In this document: positions 7,915-18,300 of the stretch, piece after piece
How positions within the stretch are numbered: the stretch's first letter is position 1
Layout of the letters: every line of letters starts with the position of its first letter
Source of the DNA: Pleurocapsales cyanobacterium LEGE 06147
Lineage (GTDB): Bacteria; Cyanobacteriota; Cyanobacteriia; Cyanobacteriales; Xenococcaceae
Assembly (NCBI GenBank): GCA_015207585.1
Contig: JADEWQ010000050.1
Location: 1 to 39,162 of the forward strand
Length of the DNA: 39,162 bases
Direction: 5' to 3'
Position numbers and translations under genes: made by a program
Notes under the pieces: generated by a model
The model's input: the letters and a program-made list of their open reading frames with translations, nothing else
The model's database searches: none
What the model was told of the DNA's origin: nothing

Positions 7915-8027
7915 TCATTGATTAAAGTCTAAAATTACTCCAGGTTGCACCTCTTCCGACTCTAAAATTAGTGATTCATCGAGTCGAAAATAAACGCATC
8001 ACTTTCCTTATCTACCTTTAATCTCAT
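7915..8027 (-). pseudogene. DUF2283 antitoxin-like gene, frameshifted
   Basis: From ATG 8027 the minus strand reads MRLKVDKESDA and then falls into a frame that stops at 7968. Moving the frame by one missing base at about 7995 gives VYFRLDESLILESEEVQ and PGVILDFNQ, then TGA at 7915-7917. Together these restore the recognisable start of a DUF2283 protein (KVDxESDAxYFRLDES...PGVILDF). The restored protein is short, so the 3' end may also be lost. In cyanobacteria DUF2283 genes typically follow a DUF4258 gene, as the remains just upstream show. Confidence 0.6.
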
Positions 8028-8126
8028 CATACGGCGATCGAAAAATACGGTAACAACGCGATTGGGAATAACTTCCAAGTTCATGACGACTCGTAAGCTA
8101 CGTCCTCCAAATACAGATATTGTTGC
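8028..8126 (-). pseudogene. DUF4258 toxin-like gene, C-terminal remnant
   Basis: Reading the minus strand from 8126 (after an in-frame TGA at 8127-8129) gives ISVFGGRSLRVVMN followed by LEVIPNRVVTVFFDRR. This matches the C-terminal end of DUF4258 proteins (GGRxLRVV...RVVTVFFDRR) and runs directly into the DUF2283 start, the normal gene order for this presumed toxin-antitoxin pair. Everything N-terminal is missing; in its place the opposite strand carries a small open frame. Assignment is by recalled family motifs. Confidence 0.5.
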
Positions 8127-8421
8127 TCATTATGGTGGAGTAATTTTAAATTTGAGGGGAGTATCACAACAATTAGATTATCCAGTTGATAAAAAAGCTG
8201 CTGAATTAATCTACAGATACTTGCCCGAAATTAACGATAATTATGCTCCTTTTTCATGGATGCACTTTAAAACAATGAATAACTACAAGCTATTCGTGAA
8301 TTTAAAAACTTTCAAGATAGCTAATCTTTATTCCGATGACTATAATGCAGCTTCAAGTTTTTTCCATCCTGAAGTTTATCGTATTATATGCCACCTCAAG
8401 AGAAAAAAAAATAGCAGGTGA
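8083..8421 (+). CDS. Hypothetical small protein
   Basis: A 112-residue frame from ATG 8083 with ordinary codon use, Lys/Asn/Tyr-rich, no membrane segment and no motif I recognise. Its middle reads KKAAELIYRYLPEI and later SSFFHPEVYRIICHLKRKK. Its first 44 bases lie antisense to the DUF4258 remnant, and its TGA (8419-8421) falls inside the metH terminator hairpin. No Shine-Dalgarno sequence is evident. It may be a real accessory gene or a chance frame in decaying DNA. Confidence 0.4.
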   Translation: MTTRKLRPPNTDIVAHYGGVILNLRGVSQQLDYPVDKKAAELIYRYLPEINDNYAPFSWMHFKTMNNYKLFVNLKTFKIANLYSDDYNAASSFFHPEVYRIICHLKRKKNSR

Positions 8422-8433
8422 GACAAACTCACC
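8402..8433 (-). terminator. Rho-independent terminator of metH
   Basis: On the minus strand GGTGAG-TTTGT-CTCACC (8433-8417) is followed by TGCTA and a run of nine T (8411-8403), 13 bases past the metH stop. Confidence 0.85.
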
Positions 8434-8445
8434 CTAACTAATCAA

Positions 8446-11400
8446 CTAAGCACTAAAATATCTTGCCGCAGGATGATAAACAACGATCGCAGTGGTAGAC
8501 TGTTCGGGATACAACTGTTCACTTTCATCCATATACATATTGATACGGGAAGTATCCAGTAAATCTAATTGCTTGTATTGATCCTGTATATTGGGACAAG
8601 CGGGATATCCAAAACTATAACGAGAACCCCGATAACGTTGCTGCAAAACATCTCTAATATTATTTGGTTCTTCGTTAGCAAAACCCAATTCCCGACGTAT
8701 CCTTGCATGAGTCCATTCTGCTAACGCTTCCGCTATTTGTACTGCCAAACCATGATAATAAAGATATTCAGTATATTGGTCAGATTTAAATAGTTTTTGG
8801 GCGTATTCCGTAGCAATTTCTCCTACTGTTACTGCTTGCATCGGAAAGACATCGATTATTCCCAATTCTTTAGTTGCAAAGAAGTCTGCAATACAGAGGC
8901 GTTTACCCGAACGTTGACGGGGAAATTCAAACGATGTTACAGGTTCTGGCAGGGGGTCATTCGCTTTTACGTCGTTAATAATTGCAGGATCGTAAACATA
9001 TAATGTATTTCCTTCGGCGTTACACGGAAAATAACCATAAATTACTGTCGGATGTAATAAATTTTCTGCAACAACCTTTTGTTTCCATTCTTCTAATATT
9101 GGATGAACTTTCTCTTGTAAAAAGAAATCGTATTCTTTCCTAGATTGTTCTTTTGACTTTCTAAATTGCCATTGTCCGACGAACAAAGCTTGTAAATCTA
9201 AATAAGAGAAAACTTCTTCTAAAGAAATATCTTCTGGTTGCAATAATTTAGTACCCCAGAAAGGAGGTTGCGGACGTTCAATATCTAAACTTACCTCATC
9301 CGAACGTTTGGTATCAATAACCAATGGTTCTGGCTTTTTAGTTACCTCATCCACAAAAATTTTATCCCGATTTTCGCCTTCAAAAGGTTGTTCTACACCA
9401 TCTTCTTCTATCTGTGTTAATCTGCGTTCATCTGTGGACGTTACTTCATCCAAAAATCCCTTAATATCATCCCAATTATTATTTGCTTTCGCCGGCATTA
9501 ATTTATCCATAAAATGCAAATCAGCAAAAGCATCTTTACCATAAATCACTTTACCTTTATAGACATTTTGACAATCTTTATGGACAAATTTTGGAGTTAA
9601 AGCGGCACCACCTAAAATAACAGGAACGGTAATACCTTTTTCATTAAATACTTCCAAATTATCTTTCATGAACGCAGTAGATTTTACTAACAAACCACTC
9701 ATGGCAATGCAGTCTGCTTTGCTTTCTTCATAAGCTTGAATAATATTTTCTACTGGTTGCTTAATTCCTAAATTAATTACTTTGTAACCGTTATTAGAAA
9801 GAATAATATCAACTAAGTTTTTACCAATGTCGTGAACATCCCCTTTAACAGTGGCAATAACAAACGTTCCCTTGGCACTACCATTACTATCTTCCTTATC
9901 CATGAATGGTTCTAAATATGCCACCGCTGCCTTCATAGTTTGCGCCGATTGCAATACAAAAGGCAATTGCATTTGTCCCGAACCAAACAATTCTCCGACA
10001 ACTTTCATGCCATCTAAGAGAAAAGTATTAATAATCTCTAAAGGTGGATACTGTTGTAAAGCTTCGTTTAAAGCATCTTCTAAACCAAGTCTTTCTCCGT
10101 CAATAATATGTTGTTTAAGCCTTTCTTCAATAGGAAGATTTTTATCAACTGCTTCAGATTTCTTGGCTTTTTTACCAGCAAAAATGTCTGTTAGTTTAGT
10201 AAGAGGATCGTAAGTGCAGATATCCCCGTCAAATTCGCGTCTGTCGTAGATTAAATCCAAACAAACTTTCTGATGTTCTTCATCTATTTTAGATAAAGGT
10301 AAAATCTTATTGGCACTAACAATTGCTGCGTCCAAACCCACTGCCATACATTCGTGTAAAAAGATAGAGTTTAATACTTGTCTGGCAGCAGGATTCAACC
10401 CAAAGGAAACATTAGAAACACCAAGCAGAATATGACAATTTGGTAATTCTTCTCTAATTCTTTTGATTGCTTCGACTGTAGCTTTTCCATTTTCCCTATC
10501 TTCTTCTATCCCTGTAGAAACGGGTAACGCTAAAGGATCGAAAAAGAGTTCGTGGGGAGGAATGCCATACTCTACTACTGCATGGTAGGCGCGTTTAGCA
10601 ATCTCAAACTTTTTAGCCGCAGTTCGTCCCATACCATCTTCATCGATAGTACCAACAACTACCCCCGCGCCGTATTTTTTCGCTAAGTCTAAAACTTGAT
10701 AAAATCGCTCTTCTCCATCCTCATAGTTAGTCGAGTTGAGGATACATTTACCACCAGCTACTTTTAACCCCGCCTCCATCTTCGTCCATTCGGTGGAGTC
10801 AAGCATGAGAGGAAGAGTCACATTATTAACTAGACGGGATACAAGTTCGTGCATATCTCTTTCCCCGTCTCTGCCGACATAGTCGACGTTAACATCCAGG
10901 ATGTGTGCGCCTTCTTTCACTTGCGCCTTCGCCATGGAAATTAGACTATCCCAGTCTTCTGCATTAAGGAGTTCCCGACATTTTTTAGAACCACTGGCGT
11001 TTAATTTTTCCCCCACAATTAAGAATGAATTATCTTGAATGTAGGGTTGGGTACTATAGATAGATGCTGCGGAAGGTTCATAATGAGGATGACGTTCTTT
11101 CGGTTTTAAGTCTTTGGTCATCTCTGCTAGTTGCGCGATATGCTCGAAGCGAGTACCGCAACAACCACCCACAATTTGCACTCCCAAATCTTCGACAAAA
11201 TGCATTAACGCCATGCGGAGTTCCAGCGGCGTAAGTCTGTAGTGCGCCTGTCCTCCTATGTTTTCTGGCAAACCTGCATTGGGAATACAAGAAACGATAA
11301 AAGGAGAATGTTCCGAAAGATATTTAATATGATCCTTCATTAAATCTGGACCCGTGGCGCAGTTTAGACCCAGAATATCGATAGGATATCTTTCTAGTAT

Positions 11401-12057
11401 TGCCAAGGCAGCATCAATTTCCGTACCGACTAACATTGTCCCCATCTGTTCCATGGTTACGGAAACCATCAGAGGTAATCTCGCACCTTTTTTAGCAAAT
11501 ACCTCTTCAATAGCATTTAATGCTGCTTTAATTTGCAACACATCCTGACAGGTTTCCACCAACAGTAAATCAACGCCACCATCATATAAACCCTCTGCTT
11601 GTTCTATATAAGCATTGCGCAGAGTATCAAAGTCTATATGTCCTAGAGTTGGTAATTTAGTACCAGGACCCATCGAACCCGCTACAAAACGAGGTTTTTC
11701 TGGAGTAGAATATTCTGTAGCGACTCTTTTGGCTAATTCGGCTGCGCTTTTGTTGAGATAGTAAGCTTTATCTGCCAAATCGTATTCGGCTAATACTATT
11801 GATGTTCCGCCAAAAGTGTCGGTTTCAATAACATCTGCACCCGCTTCTAAAAAGCCACGATGTACCTTTTCTACTGCTTCTGGTTTAGTATGTACTAGAT
11901 ATTCATTACATCCTTCGTATTCCGCACCACCAAAATCTTGGGCAGTGAGATTTTGCACTTGGAGATTCGTCCCCATTGCACCATCGAATACTAGCACGGG
12001 ACGTTCTGGGCTTTGGAGGCGTTGAAAAAAGGAGCTGTTCATGGCTAGCGACTGCAT
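8446..12057 (-). CDS. metH: Cobalamin-dependent methionine synthase
   Basis: Transfers a methyl group from methyltetrahydrofolate to homocysteine through cobalamin, giving methionine. All four modules are present in 1203 residues: homocysteine domain (about 10-320, zinc cysteines C233, C299, C300 in NCATGP and GGCCGTR); folate/pterin domain (about 340-630, [15 protein letters not shown]); cobalamin cap and B12 domain (about 645-855, axial ligand H742 in GDVHDIGKN); and the SAM-binding reactivation domain (about 925-1190, [11 protein letters not shown]). An in-frame block of three decamer repeats lies in the linker before the reactivation domain (nt 9410-9439). ATG 12057 or ATG 12042 could be used; neither has a clear Shine-Dalgarno sequence. 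It lies downstream of apt but behind apt's terminator, so it has its own promoter. Confidence 0.98.
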   Translation of the reverse strand: MQSLAMNSSFFQRLQSPERPVLVFDGAMGTNLQVQNLTAQDFGGAEYEGCNEYLVHTKPEAVEKVHRGFLEAGADVIETDTFGGTSIVLAEYDLADKAYYLNKSAAELAKRVATEYSTPEKPRFVAGSMGPGTKLPTLGHIDFDTLRNAYIEQAEGLYDGGVDLLLVETCQDVLQIKAALNAIEEVFAKKGARLPLMVSVTMEQMGTMLVGTEIDAALAILERYPIDILGLNCATGPDLMKDHIKYLSEHSPFIVSCIPNAGLPENIGGQAHYRLTPLELRMALMHFVEDLGVQIVGGCCGTRFEHIAQLAEMTKDLKPKERHPHYEPSAASIYSTQPYIQDNSFLIVGEKLNASGSKKCRELLNAEDWDSLISMAKAQVKEGAHILDVNVDYVGRDGERDMHELVSRLVNNVTLPLMLDSTEWTKMEAGLKVAGGKCILNSTNYEDGEERFYQVLDLAKKYGAGVVVGTIDEDGMGRTAAKKFEIAKRAYHAVVEYGIPPHELFFDPLALPVSTGIEEDRENGKATVEAIKRIREELPNCHILLGVSNVSFGLNPAARQVLNSIFLHECMAVGLDAAIVSANKILPLSKIDEEHQKVCLDLIYDRREFDGDICTYDPLTKLTDIFAGKKAKKSEAVDKNLPIEERLKQHIIDGERLGLEDALNEALQQYPPLEIINTFLLDGMKVVGELFGSGQMQLPFVLQSAQTMKAAVAYLEPFMDKEDSNGSAKGTFVIATVKGDVHDIGKNLVDIILSNNGYKVINLGIKQPVENIIQAYEESKADCIAMSGLLVKSTAFMKDNLEVFNEKGITVPVILGGAALTPKFVHKDCQNVYKGKVIYGKDAFADLHFMDKLMPAKANNNWDDIKGFLDEVTSTDERRLTQIEEDGVEQPFEGENRDKIFVDEVTKKPEPLVIDTKRSDEVSLDIERPQPPFWGTKLLQPEDISLEEVFSYLDLQALFVGQWQFRKSKEQSRKEYDFFLQEKVHPILEEWKQKVVAENLLHPTVIYGYFPCNAEGNTLYVYDPAIINDVKANDPLPEPVTSFEFPRQRSGKRLCIADFFATKELGIIDVFPMQAVTVGEIATEYAQKLFKSDQYTEYLYYHGLAVQIAEALAEWTHARIRRELGFANEEPNNIRDVLQQRYRGSRYSFGYPACPNIQDQYKQLDLLDTSRINMYMDESEQLYPEQSTTAIVVYHPAARYFSA
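9410..9439. repeat. Three in-frame decamer repeats inside metH
   Basis: ATCTGTGTTA, ATCTGCGTTC and ATCTGTGGAC follow one another (plus strand). The block is 30 bases, so it adds ten codons without shifting the frame, in the linker around residues 873-882 of MetH. The same kind of ATCTGTGTTC-like repeat is common in cyanobacterial spacers. Confidence 0.7.
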
Positions 12058-12154
12058 AGATAAACAGATTTTAATTATTGAAAATAAAATATATTAAATT
12101 AAAGTATATTTTTACATAATGGGCAAATTTTAGGTGTTTATTCTTGATGAAGCC

Positions 12155-12178
12155 CCGTCAATTAGTAAAGACTGACGG
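12155..12178. other. Inverted repeat in the metH upstream region
   Basis: CCGTCA (12155-12160) and TGACGG (12173-12178) form a perfect 6-bp inverted repeat about 100 bases before the metH start. No T-run follows on either strand. It may be an operator or part of the metH leader RNA. I see no cobalamin- or SAM-riboswitch core here. Confidence 0.35.
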
Positions 12179-12203
12179 ATAAAATTTTTATGTTCAAAAT
12201 TAG

Positions 12204-12240
12204 CAAAAAAAATAAATAAAGCTACTACCCTTAGTAGCCC
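12204..12240 (-). terminator. Rho-independent terminator of apt
   Basis: On the minus strand GCTACT (12238-12233), loop AAGGGT, AGTAGC (12226-12221) is followed by a T-rich run down to 12204. It lies about 90 bases past the apt stop and isolates metH transcription. Confidence 0.8.
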
Positions 12241-12327
12241 TATCTACAACTTAGGGATTAGAGGAGTTTTCCTGATTACCCGTAGAAACTAATAATCCTA
12301 ATCCAAAAAAAAATGAGCCAAAATATT

Positions 12328-12846
12328 TTAGTATTGCACTAGAGAAATAATTGGCGTGTCGGGTAATAGATGACGACCTCCTAAAGCAGTTAACTCTATC
12401 ACAAAGGCAAAGCCCAACACCTCTGAGCCAGTTGCTTGTAAAAGATCGGCAGTTGCTTTAGCCGTACCGCCAGTAGCAATCAGATCGTCTACAATTAATA
12501 CCTTAGCTCCAAATCGAAGAGCATCTTGATGGATTTCTAGAGTATCAGTTCCATATTCTAGTTGATACTTTACTGAATGGACTGCAGCCGGAAGTTTTCC
12601 TGGCTTGCGCACGGGAATGAAACCTGCCTCTAATTGATAAGCTAGAGGAGGACCAAAAATAAAACCACGAGATTCCATGCCTACTATATAATCGGGGTAC
12701 AAGCCAGCCTCTTGGCATTTTTCGACCAGACTATCAATCGTGTAGCGAAACCCTTCGGCATTATTGAGTAAGGTAGTAATATCTCTAAAAATAATCCCAG
12801 GTTTGGGAAAATCAGGTATATCGCGGATGAGAGATTTGAGGTTCAT
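12328..12846 (-). CDS. apt: Adenine phosphoribosyltransferase
   Basis: Salvages adenine with PRPP to AMP in the cytoplasm. At 172 residues it has normal length. The PRPP-binding loop is [13 protein letters not shown] (116-128). The family N-terminus ([21 protein letters not shown], 7-27) and the adenine-region segment [15 protein letters not shown] (55-69) are intact. ATG 12846 fits the family start exactly. It stands alone: the next gene upstream is divergent and metH downstream lies behind a strong terminator. Confidence 0.97.
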   Translation of the reverse strand: MNLKSLIRDIPDFPKPGIIFRDITTLLNNAEGFRYTIDSLVEKCQEAGLYPDYIVGMESRGFIFGPPLAYQLEAGFIPVRKPGKLPAAVHSVKYQLEYGTDTLEIHQDALRFGAKVLIVDDLIATGGTAKATADLLQATGSEVLGFAFVIELTALGGRHLLPDTPIISLVQY

Positions 12847-12983
12847 AAATAAAATAAAGTCAACAAATTTTCTCGAGTTGCGGTAAGGGGCGATCGCTGT
12901 GGCATTATGGCAGCAGGGAGTAATTTGTTACCCTCGATCGCCAAAAAAATAAAAAGTAGTTAACGTATCGACTTAATTTTAGA

Positions 12984-13613
12984 ATGAGTCAATCTGCAAG
13001 TATAGTATCTGATTCTCATACTCCTGCCCAGTCTAGACCGCCAGTTTTAAATACTTTACCGGATGTCTCTATTTCGGCTAGGGTATGCTCTCCCCGAATA
13101 CAGCAACAAATCGATTTAATTCTCCTAGCGATTGAAGCTTTAGAACTAGGGGCATCAGAACACATGCTGGCAATGGTCAAACAAATGGAACTACAAGAGA
13201 TTATTCAAAATCGAGTTAGTCTTTGGCGTTTGCGTTGTAGCAATCCCTGGCGACGTTCTTACACCCGAGATTTTCTCACATCAGATCAAGCCAAAGCATT
13301 AATTTTGATTGCTGGGTATCGAGCCAAACAACTAATGGTGTTAATTAGGCAGTTACTTATCGCAGAGCAACAAATGAGAAAGAAAAAACTGCCTTTAGAA
13401 AATCATTTTCGTCTTTCTGAATATTTAGAAAGATTTCGCGCTCATTTTCGCAGTCGCATGAATCCCCGTCGTGCTAAAGTAGCAATTTATCTTGCTTCGG
13501 AAGAACAATTGAATGAGTTAGCCATCTCTCTGTTAATTAAGTTATTGTTTTGCACGGGAACAAAGGGAATAGAGCGTGTTTGGATTAGTTTATTTGATGG
13601 AGAGGTAGCCTGA
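12984..13613 (+). CDS. DUF3038 protein (cyanobacterial, function unknown)
   Basis: A 209-residue, mostly helical protein. The section LPDVSISARVCSPRIQQQID (25-44) followed by LILLAIEALELGASE is the hallmark I associate with DUF3038, a family seen essentially in cyanobacteria. Arg-rich helices follow (RFRAHFRSRMNPRRAK). No signal peptide, membrane helix or catalytic motif is visible. The N-terminal 25 residues are low-complexity. The gene ends 40 bases before a DUF4335 gene on the same strand. The two families are habitual neighbours as far as I recall, so they are probably one operon and one functional unit. Confidence 0.75.
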   Translation: MSQSASIVSDSHTPAQSRPPVLNTLPDVSISARVCSPRIQQQIDLILLAIEALELGASEHMLAMVKQMELQEIIQNRVSLWRLRCSNPWRRSYTRDFLTSDQAKALILIAGYRAKQLMVLIRQLLIAEQQMRKKKLPLENHFRLSEYLERFRAHFRSRMNPRRAKVAIYLASEEQLNELAISLLIKLLFCTGTKGIERVWISLFDGEVA

Positions 13614-13653
13614 GGCGGCGCCTAAATTGTTACCGTGGGATTTAGAGGTTTTT

Positions 13654-14340
13654 ATGACGATTAGACGACAATATAGCTTGCCCAATTGTACTTTAGTTTT
13701 AGAAGGACTGAGCGAGACTGCCGATGAAGAAAACGAAGCTAGTTCCGGACAACAACCCATGTCCATTTTGGTCAATGCCGAATGTCATTTTACCGGTTCT
13801 AATCAGATACTCAGTGGCGGACGGGTTTTTTTTGAAAATCTGGTCAAAACTGTTAGTGCTTATGCTCAGGAAATGTTAAGCGGCTTAGCTCATCCCCAAG
13901 AGTCTCACAATGACTCTATGGTGATACGCATCGAAACACTAGCAGCAGAAAATTTACATCGCTTAACTTTAGAATCAGAAAAAAACAGCGGCAAAGACAA
14001 GACAGTAATCGAACTCAACACAGTTGAATTATTTGATTTAGTCGAGGCGATTGACCAGTTTTTTGCCGATAGCAGCACTTTACCAGACCTAAATTTGACT
14101 TTAGCCCCTGTTAGCAAACGTTATCGTCAACCAGAAGAGCCTTTAGTAGATAGAGTAACGCCTGCCGCCTTGGGAATAACCAGCTTAGCTTTAGCAGCGG
14201 CGGCTTTCTTGGTTATTCCACCTCCACAAGTACGCGAACCAGAACCCAAAGAGACTAGTCCGACGCAAACTGTCCCCCCAAATCAAGAATCTCAACCTCC
14301 AGGAGCAAGTCCCAATCCAACCAATAGTCCTTCACCTTAG
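13654..14340 (+). CDS. DUF4335 protein (cyanobacterial, function unknown)
   Basis: A 228-residue protein. Its start MTIRRQYSLPNCTLVLEGLS matches the conserved N-terminus of DUF4335, so ATG 13654 is chosen over an in-frame TTG at 13627. The first 165 residues look like a soluble alpha/beta domain. A single hydrophobic helix (about 176-193, ITSLALAAAAFLVI) follows, then a Pro/Ser/Thr-rich tail to the end. This suggests a membrane-tethered protein with a flexible extension. It is very likely co-transcribed with the DUF3038 gene just upstream. No function is known to me. Confidence 0.75.
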   Translation: MTIRRQYSLPNCTLVLEGLSETADEENEASSGQQPMSILVNAECHFTGSNQILSGGRVFFENLVKTVSAYAQEMLSGLAHPQESHNDSMVIRIETLAAENLHRLTLESEKNSGKDKTVIELNTVELFDLVEAIDQFFADSSTLPDLNLTLAPVSKRYRQPEEPLVDRVTPAALGITSLALAAAAFLVIPPPQVREPEPKETSPTQTVPPNQESQPPGASPNPTNSPSP

Positions 14341-14717
14341 TGTTCTGTCAAATGTTTGTCAGTGCCAGGAGTACTTGAATTTGCGAAAATATTGTTGCGA
14401 ACCTATTTTCGTTTGTCCTTTTGAAAGATGATGATTGTTTTAACGCTTATGGCGAGCGCTTCCCGAATCTATTTTCAATAAACTTGTCAATAAGCACCAT
14501 TTTTAAAATTGAATGCGATTAAAGATCTTATACCAAATCCGATTCTGAAAACATACTTTTCGTTTGGGAGTTTTAATCAGGCTAAAAAGCTTCTGCCCAA
14601 TAACAATTGGCAGTGCTGCTCCGCAATCTGAATGGAACGCAGTTATTAATTGCGAATTGCGAATTGCGAATTGCCTTTACCCAACTTTTAAATCTTGTAT
14701 TTCAACAGGATTTAGTA
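14341..14717. other. Repeat-containing spacer
   Basis: A 377-base gap between convergent genes. It contains TATACCAAATCCGATTC (about 14531-14547), a string I recall as a frequent dispersed element in cyanobacterial spacers, and the heptamer array at 14648-14675. No gene, tRNA or strong terminator was recognised. Confidence 0.5.
14648..14675. repeat. Heptamer tandem array (AATTGCG x4)
   Basis: AATTGCG occurs three times in perfect tandem (14648-14668) followed by AATTGCC (14669-14675). This is a short tandem repeat of the STRR kind known in cyanobacteria. Confidence 0.85.
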
Positions 14718-15104
14718 TTATGGTAAAAAACGATCTAAAGCAGCTTTTAATTCTTCTATTTCCACCTCAATATTCCCTTCTTGAGCTGCCCGAGCAATAC
14801 ACTCTCCTAAATGCTCATCTAAAATAATGCGTGCTACGCGATCGATCGCTCCTCTGACAGCTGCTATCTGCATCAATACTTCCGGACAAGGACGACTTTC
14901 ACGCACCATGGTTTTGATACCGCGAATATGACCTTCGATCCGGGACAGGCGATTAATAATTTGCCGTAACGACTCTTCACTGTGAACGTGGGGAGTTCCT
15001 CCTTTTGTCTCAAACTCCGTATTTTCATGATGTTGATGATTTACGTCTGTCTGGGGATGGTAATGATTACCCTTTATTTTTTTTGGCTCAATTTTTCTTG
15101 CCAA
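14718..15104 (-). CDS. InrS-like nickel-sensing repressor (CsoR/RcnR family)
   Basis: A four-helix DNA-binding metal sensor. The DUF156 core begins at EESLRQIINRLSRIEGHIRGIK. Counting from the TTG at 15128, C81, H106 and C110 have the same spacing as the InrS nickel ligands C53, H78 and C82, and H49 falls where InrS has H21. Nickel is therefore the best guess over copper. The N-terminal 40 residues are a His-rich extension (NHYHPQTDVNHQHHENTE). No ATG is available. TTG 15104 is preferred because AGGAG lies 7 bases upstream of it; the frame is open up to a TTG at 15128. No nickel exporter lies next to it, so any regulated transporter must be elsewhere. Confidence 0.8.
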   Translation of the reverse strand: MARKIEPKKIKGNHYHPQTDVNHQHHENTEFETKGGTPHVHSEESLRQIINRLSRIEGHIRGIKTMVRESRPCPEVLMQIAAVRGAIDRVARIILDEHLGECIARAAQEGNIEVEIEELKAALDRFLP

Positions 15105-15336
15105 CAGCTTTCTCCTAATCTTTTGCAATTAACTAAGGCAACAGCATGGTCTGCCTGGCCAACCTCTATAAAGGCAAGTTTTTCTATTGTAGGGATAGTC
15201 TAGCAAGAGGAAAAGTGACGGAGAAATCGGTCCAACGTTTTTCCCCATCACTTTAATCTGAACAAGCAGAAGAAAAAAAGCAAGAGTAAACCTTATGATT
15301 TATCGCATCTATTTTTGCCCTTTACTCTATTTCCTT

Positions 15337-18300
15337 TTAATCAAAATTTTCCTCCTCTTCTTCTTGTTCTTCTTCAAACAGAAAATCTTCAGCCAAGTCA
15401 AAAGAGCGATCTGAACCGGTAAATACCGAATCTACGCCGCTAGTGTAAGCTCTAGCAGTGTGGTCATCGAGAATCACGTTTTCGTCTTCACTCAAATCCG
15501 TATAGGGACGACGGGGATGAGATTCTAGATCGAGAAGTCCCTCTTCTCCCATCCGAAAACCTTCGTAGTTATCATTACCGTAACCGTAAGCAGAACCGCC
15601 TCGGAAGTTATCTCTTAAAGAAGGATGATCTAAATCGTTTCTGCCACTAAGCATTTCTTCGTGGGTACTAAATCCCGTTCCCGCCGGAATGAGACGACCG
15701 ATAATGACATTTTCTTTTAGTCCTCTCAACCAATCAGATTTACCTTCAATCGCCGCTTCGGTTAAGACCCGAGTGGTTTCTTGGAAAGAAGCAGCAGAAA
15801 TAAAGCTATCGGTATTGAGGGATGCTTTCGTAATCCCCAACAATACGGGAGTGTACTTAGCTGGAGCCCCACCAGTAATAGACATGGCTTCGTTGACTTG
15901 CTCGATTTGCCGCAGTTCCACTAATTCCCCAGGCAACATGGTAGTATCGCCACCATCATCTACTCTGACTTTAGAGGTCATCTGCCGCACGATCACTTCA
16001 ATGTGTTTGTCAGAAATATCGATTCCTTGGCTTTGATAAACTGACTGCACTTGAGTGACTAAGAAATTTTGAGCTTGTTGCAATCCGATCAGAGAAGCTT
16101 CATAACAACCCTTTTCTTCCAAATAATAGTTGAAGAAAATTTCGAGGATTTCGTGCGGGTTAGCCGGTCCGTCGGTTAATGGTTCGCCCGGATTTACCCT
16201 TTGTCCGTCTGTCACGAAGGCATTTTGTCCGGGACCTATCGGATAGTCACTGACTACGCCGTCGTCTTCAACGATCTTGATGTCTACCGTTTCATCTTCT
16301 TCGTAAATGACTTGACATACTCCCGGTCTGCGACTGAGAACGCAAGCTTCTTTTGGCTTGCGCGCCTCTAGCAGTTCTTCGATACGTGGTAGACCCTGAA
16401 TAATATCTCCTGTCTTAGCCCGCTCAAATACCAACAGTACGAGATTATCGCCCCGTTGTACTAGGTCGCCATCATCAATGTGCAGAATTGCCCCGGCTGA
16501 TACGCGATAAGGACGAGCTAGGCGCAAAACCAAAGTTGTTTTGTTCCCTTGCTGTTCGATTAACTTTACTACCTGTCCCGATTCGGTCAAGCTTACCCCA
16601 GGAGCAAGCTGTGTTCCGGCTACTAATAGGTCACCTTCTCGGCATTGCAACTCACTTTTAGCCAAATCCAGGTTATAAGTAACTCGGTCTGAATCCCGCA
16701 CCATGAGTACCCGACGAATTGCTTCTCCTCCTTCACGGATACCGCGCACTTCGCCTTTTTCCTTCGACTTAATTTCCGTGCGGGCGATTACTGCACCTTT
16801 AGATATTTCTTGTCCGTCTTGGACTAAAACTCGCGTTTGAATGGTACCGCTGTGTGGATCTGCATCAGTATCTCGACGTAAAACTAAAGACTCGAGAATT
16901 ACCATTTGTAGCCGCTGTACTTCTGGATCCTCTTCATCTACCTTTAGTTCTATATCCGCACTGAGATTAGAAGCCGTATCTATTTCATCTCCTGTATTAA
17001 TTTCTAGTACTAGTTGAGTACTCAGTAAAGATACGCCATCGACAGATTTGACTCGCTCCCCGTCTTTGTAGAACAGCCTTTGTACGGAACGTAACTCAAT
17101 TTGACGTCCATCTTCTTGGTTAATGGAAACTTGAGAAGGAGCAGCAGGTTCATCGGATACATGATACTCATGTACTGGTCTGAGTAATAAAGCCGGACCT
17201 TCAGTTGTATCTACAATCTCTGCGTACTTCAGCTCTTGTATAGTTACTCCAGGAACCACTTCTGTTCCCGGTTGAAGCAATTGTTCGTGAAGGTCGGGAT
17301 TAATTTCATCTAAGAGGTGAATTTCTCCTGGTTTGATGATAATTTCCCTTAAAATGTCATTTTTTTGGATGACTTCGGCAACCCCAGCAGATTGACAAAA
17401 AATATCTTTAACTACTTCTGTCCCTGCTTCTACGTATTGACCGTCTTCTACCAGCAACAGAGAAATATCTTTGTTGACTTCGTGGCTTTCTTCGGGAATC
17501 CACAACAGAGTTCCACCCTGACTTACTTCATAGCCTTGTTTGCGACTACCTTTGGCAATATCTACGCCCGCATATCTAATAATTCCTCCAGTTTCTGTTC
17601 GATAGCGGTCATCAATTAACTCTGCCACTACTTGATGGTTCTGAACTTTAGTGCCTGGAGTGGTTTTGAGCAAAAAGCGCTGATCGTCGGCAGTGTAAAT
17701 AATATATTGCTCGCGGCCACCGTCACTTTCTACTCTTACTTTGGCTTGATCCAGTAAAACAGAGGCAGTGATTACCTCAACTTCTCTACTACCTGGAGTC
17801 ATGCGCACTACGCCGCCATTGGCAGAGACCAGCTTAGTTTGGGCTAGGATACTGCCAGCTTCAACTGTGTCTCCATTTTGTACTACTGGTTCGGCACCTG
17901 GAAGCAGATTGTATACTTCTCCCGATAAAACCCAGAGCAGACCTGCTCTTTGCGCCGTACGGGTAGTGTTACCCTGACGGTCTTTTTTTTCTTCCGGAAT
18001 GAGATCGGCAAACAGAACTTCTCCAGCTAGGTCGGAGGCAACGTCTTTGGCAGCTTTTTCAGTGGAACGCTGGACTTTGGCAAAAGCTACTTCTGCTAGC
18101 AATTGTCCCGCTTCTACTTGCTTTTTGTCAGCAACATGAACTATGGAGCCAACAGTGAGAGGATAAGCAATTGATTCAGATTTGTTTTTTTCTCCCTTAG
18201 CTGGAACTAGAATAAGTTCTCCGGCTACTTCTACTTGTTCCCGTTCATCGCCATGACGGGTGCGGACTCTACGGGTAATTAATCCTTTAGCAAATTTCAC

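Noticed and set aside
11078-11290. Small gene within metH on the same strand
   Set aside because: It is a frame shadow overlapping fully conserved MetH sequence.
12058-12327. Cobalamin or SAM riboswitch upstream of metH
   Set aside because: Only a terminator for apt and one simple inverted repeat were found; I could not see the conserved cores of either riboswitch class.
14648-14675. CRISPR array
   Set aside because: The units are seven-base direct tandems without spacers. No 25-40 base repeats separated by unique spacers occur anywhere in the window.
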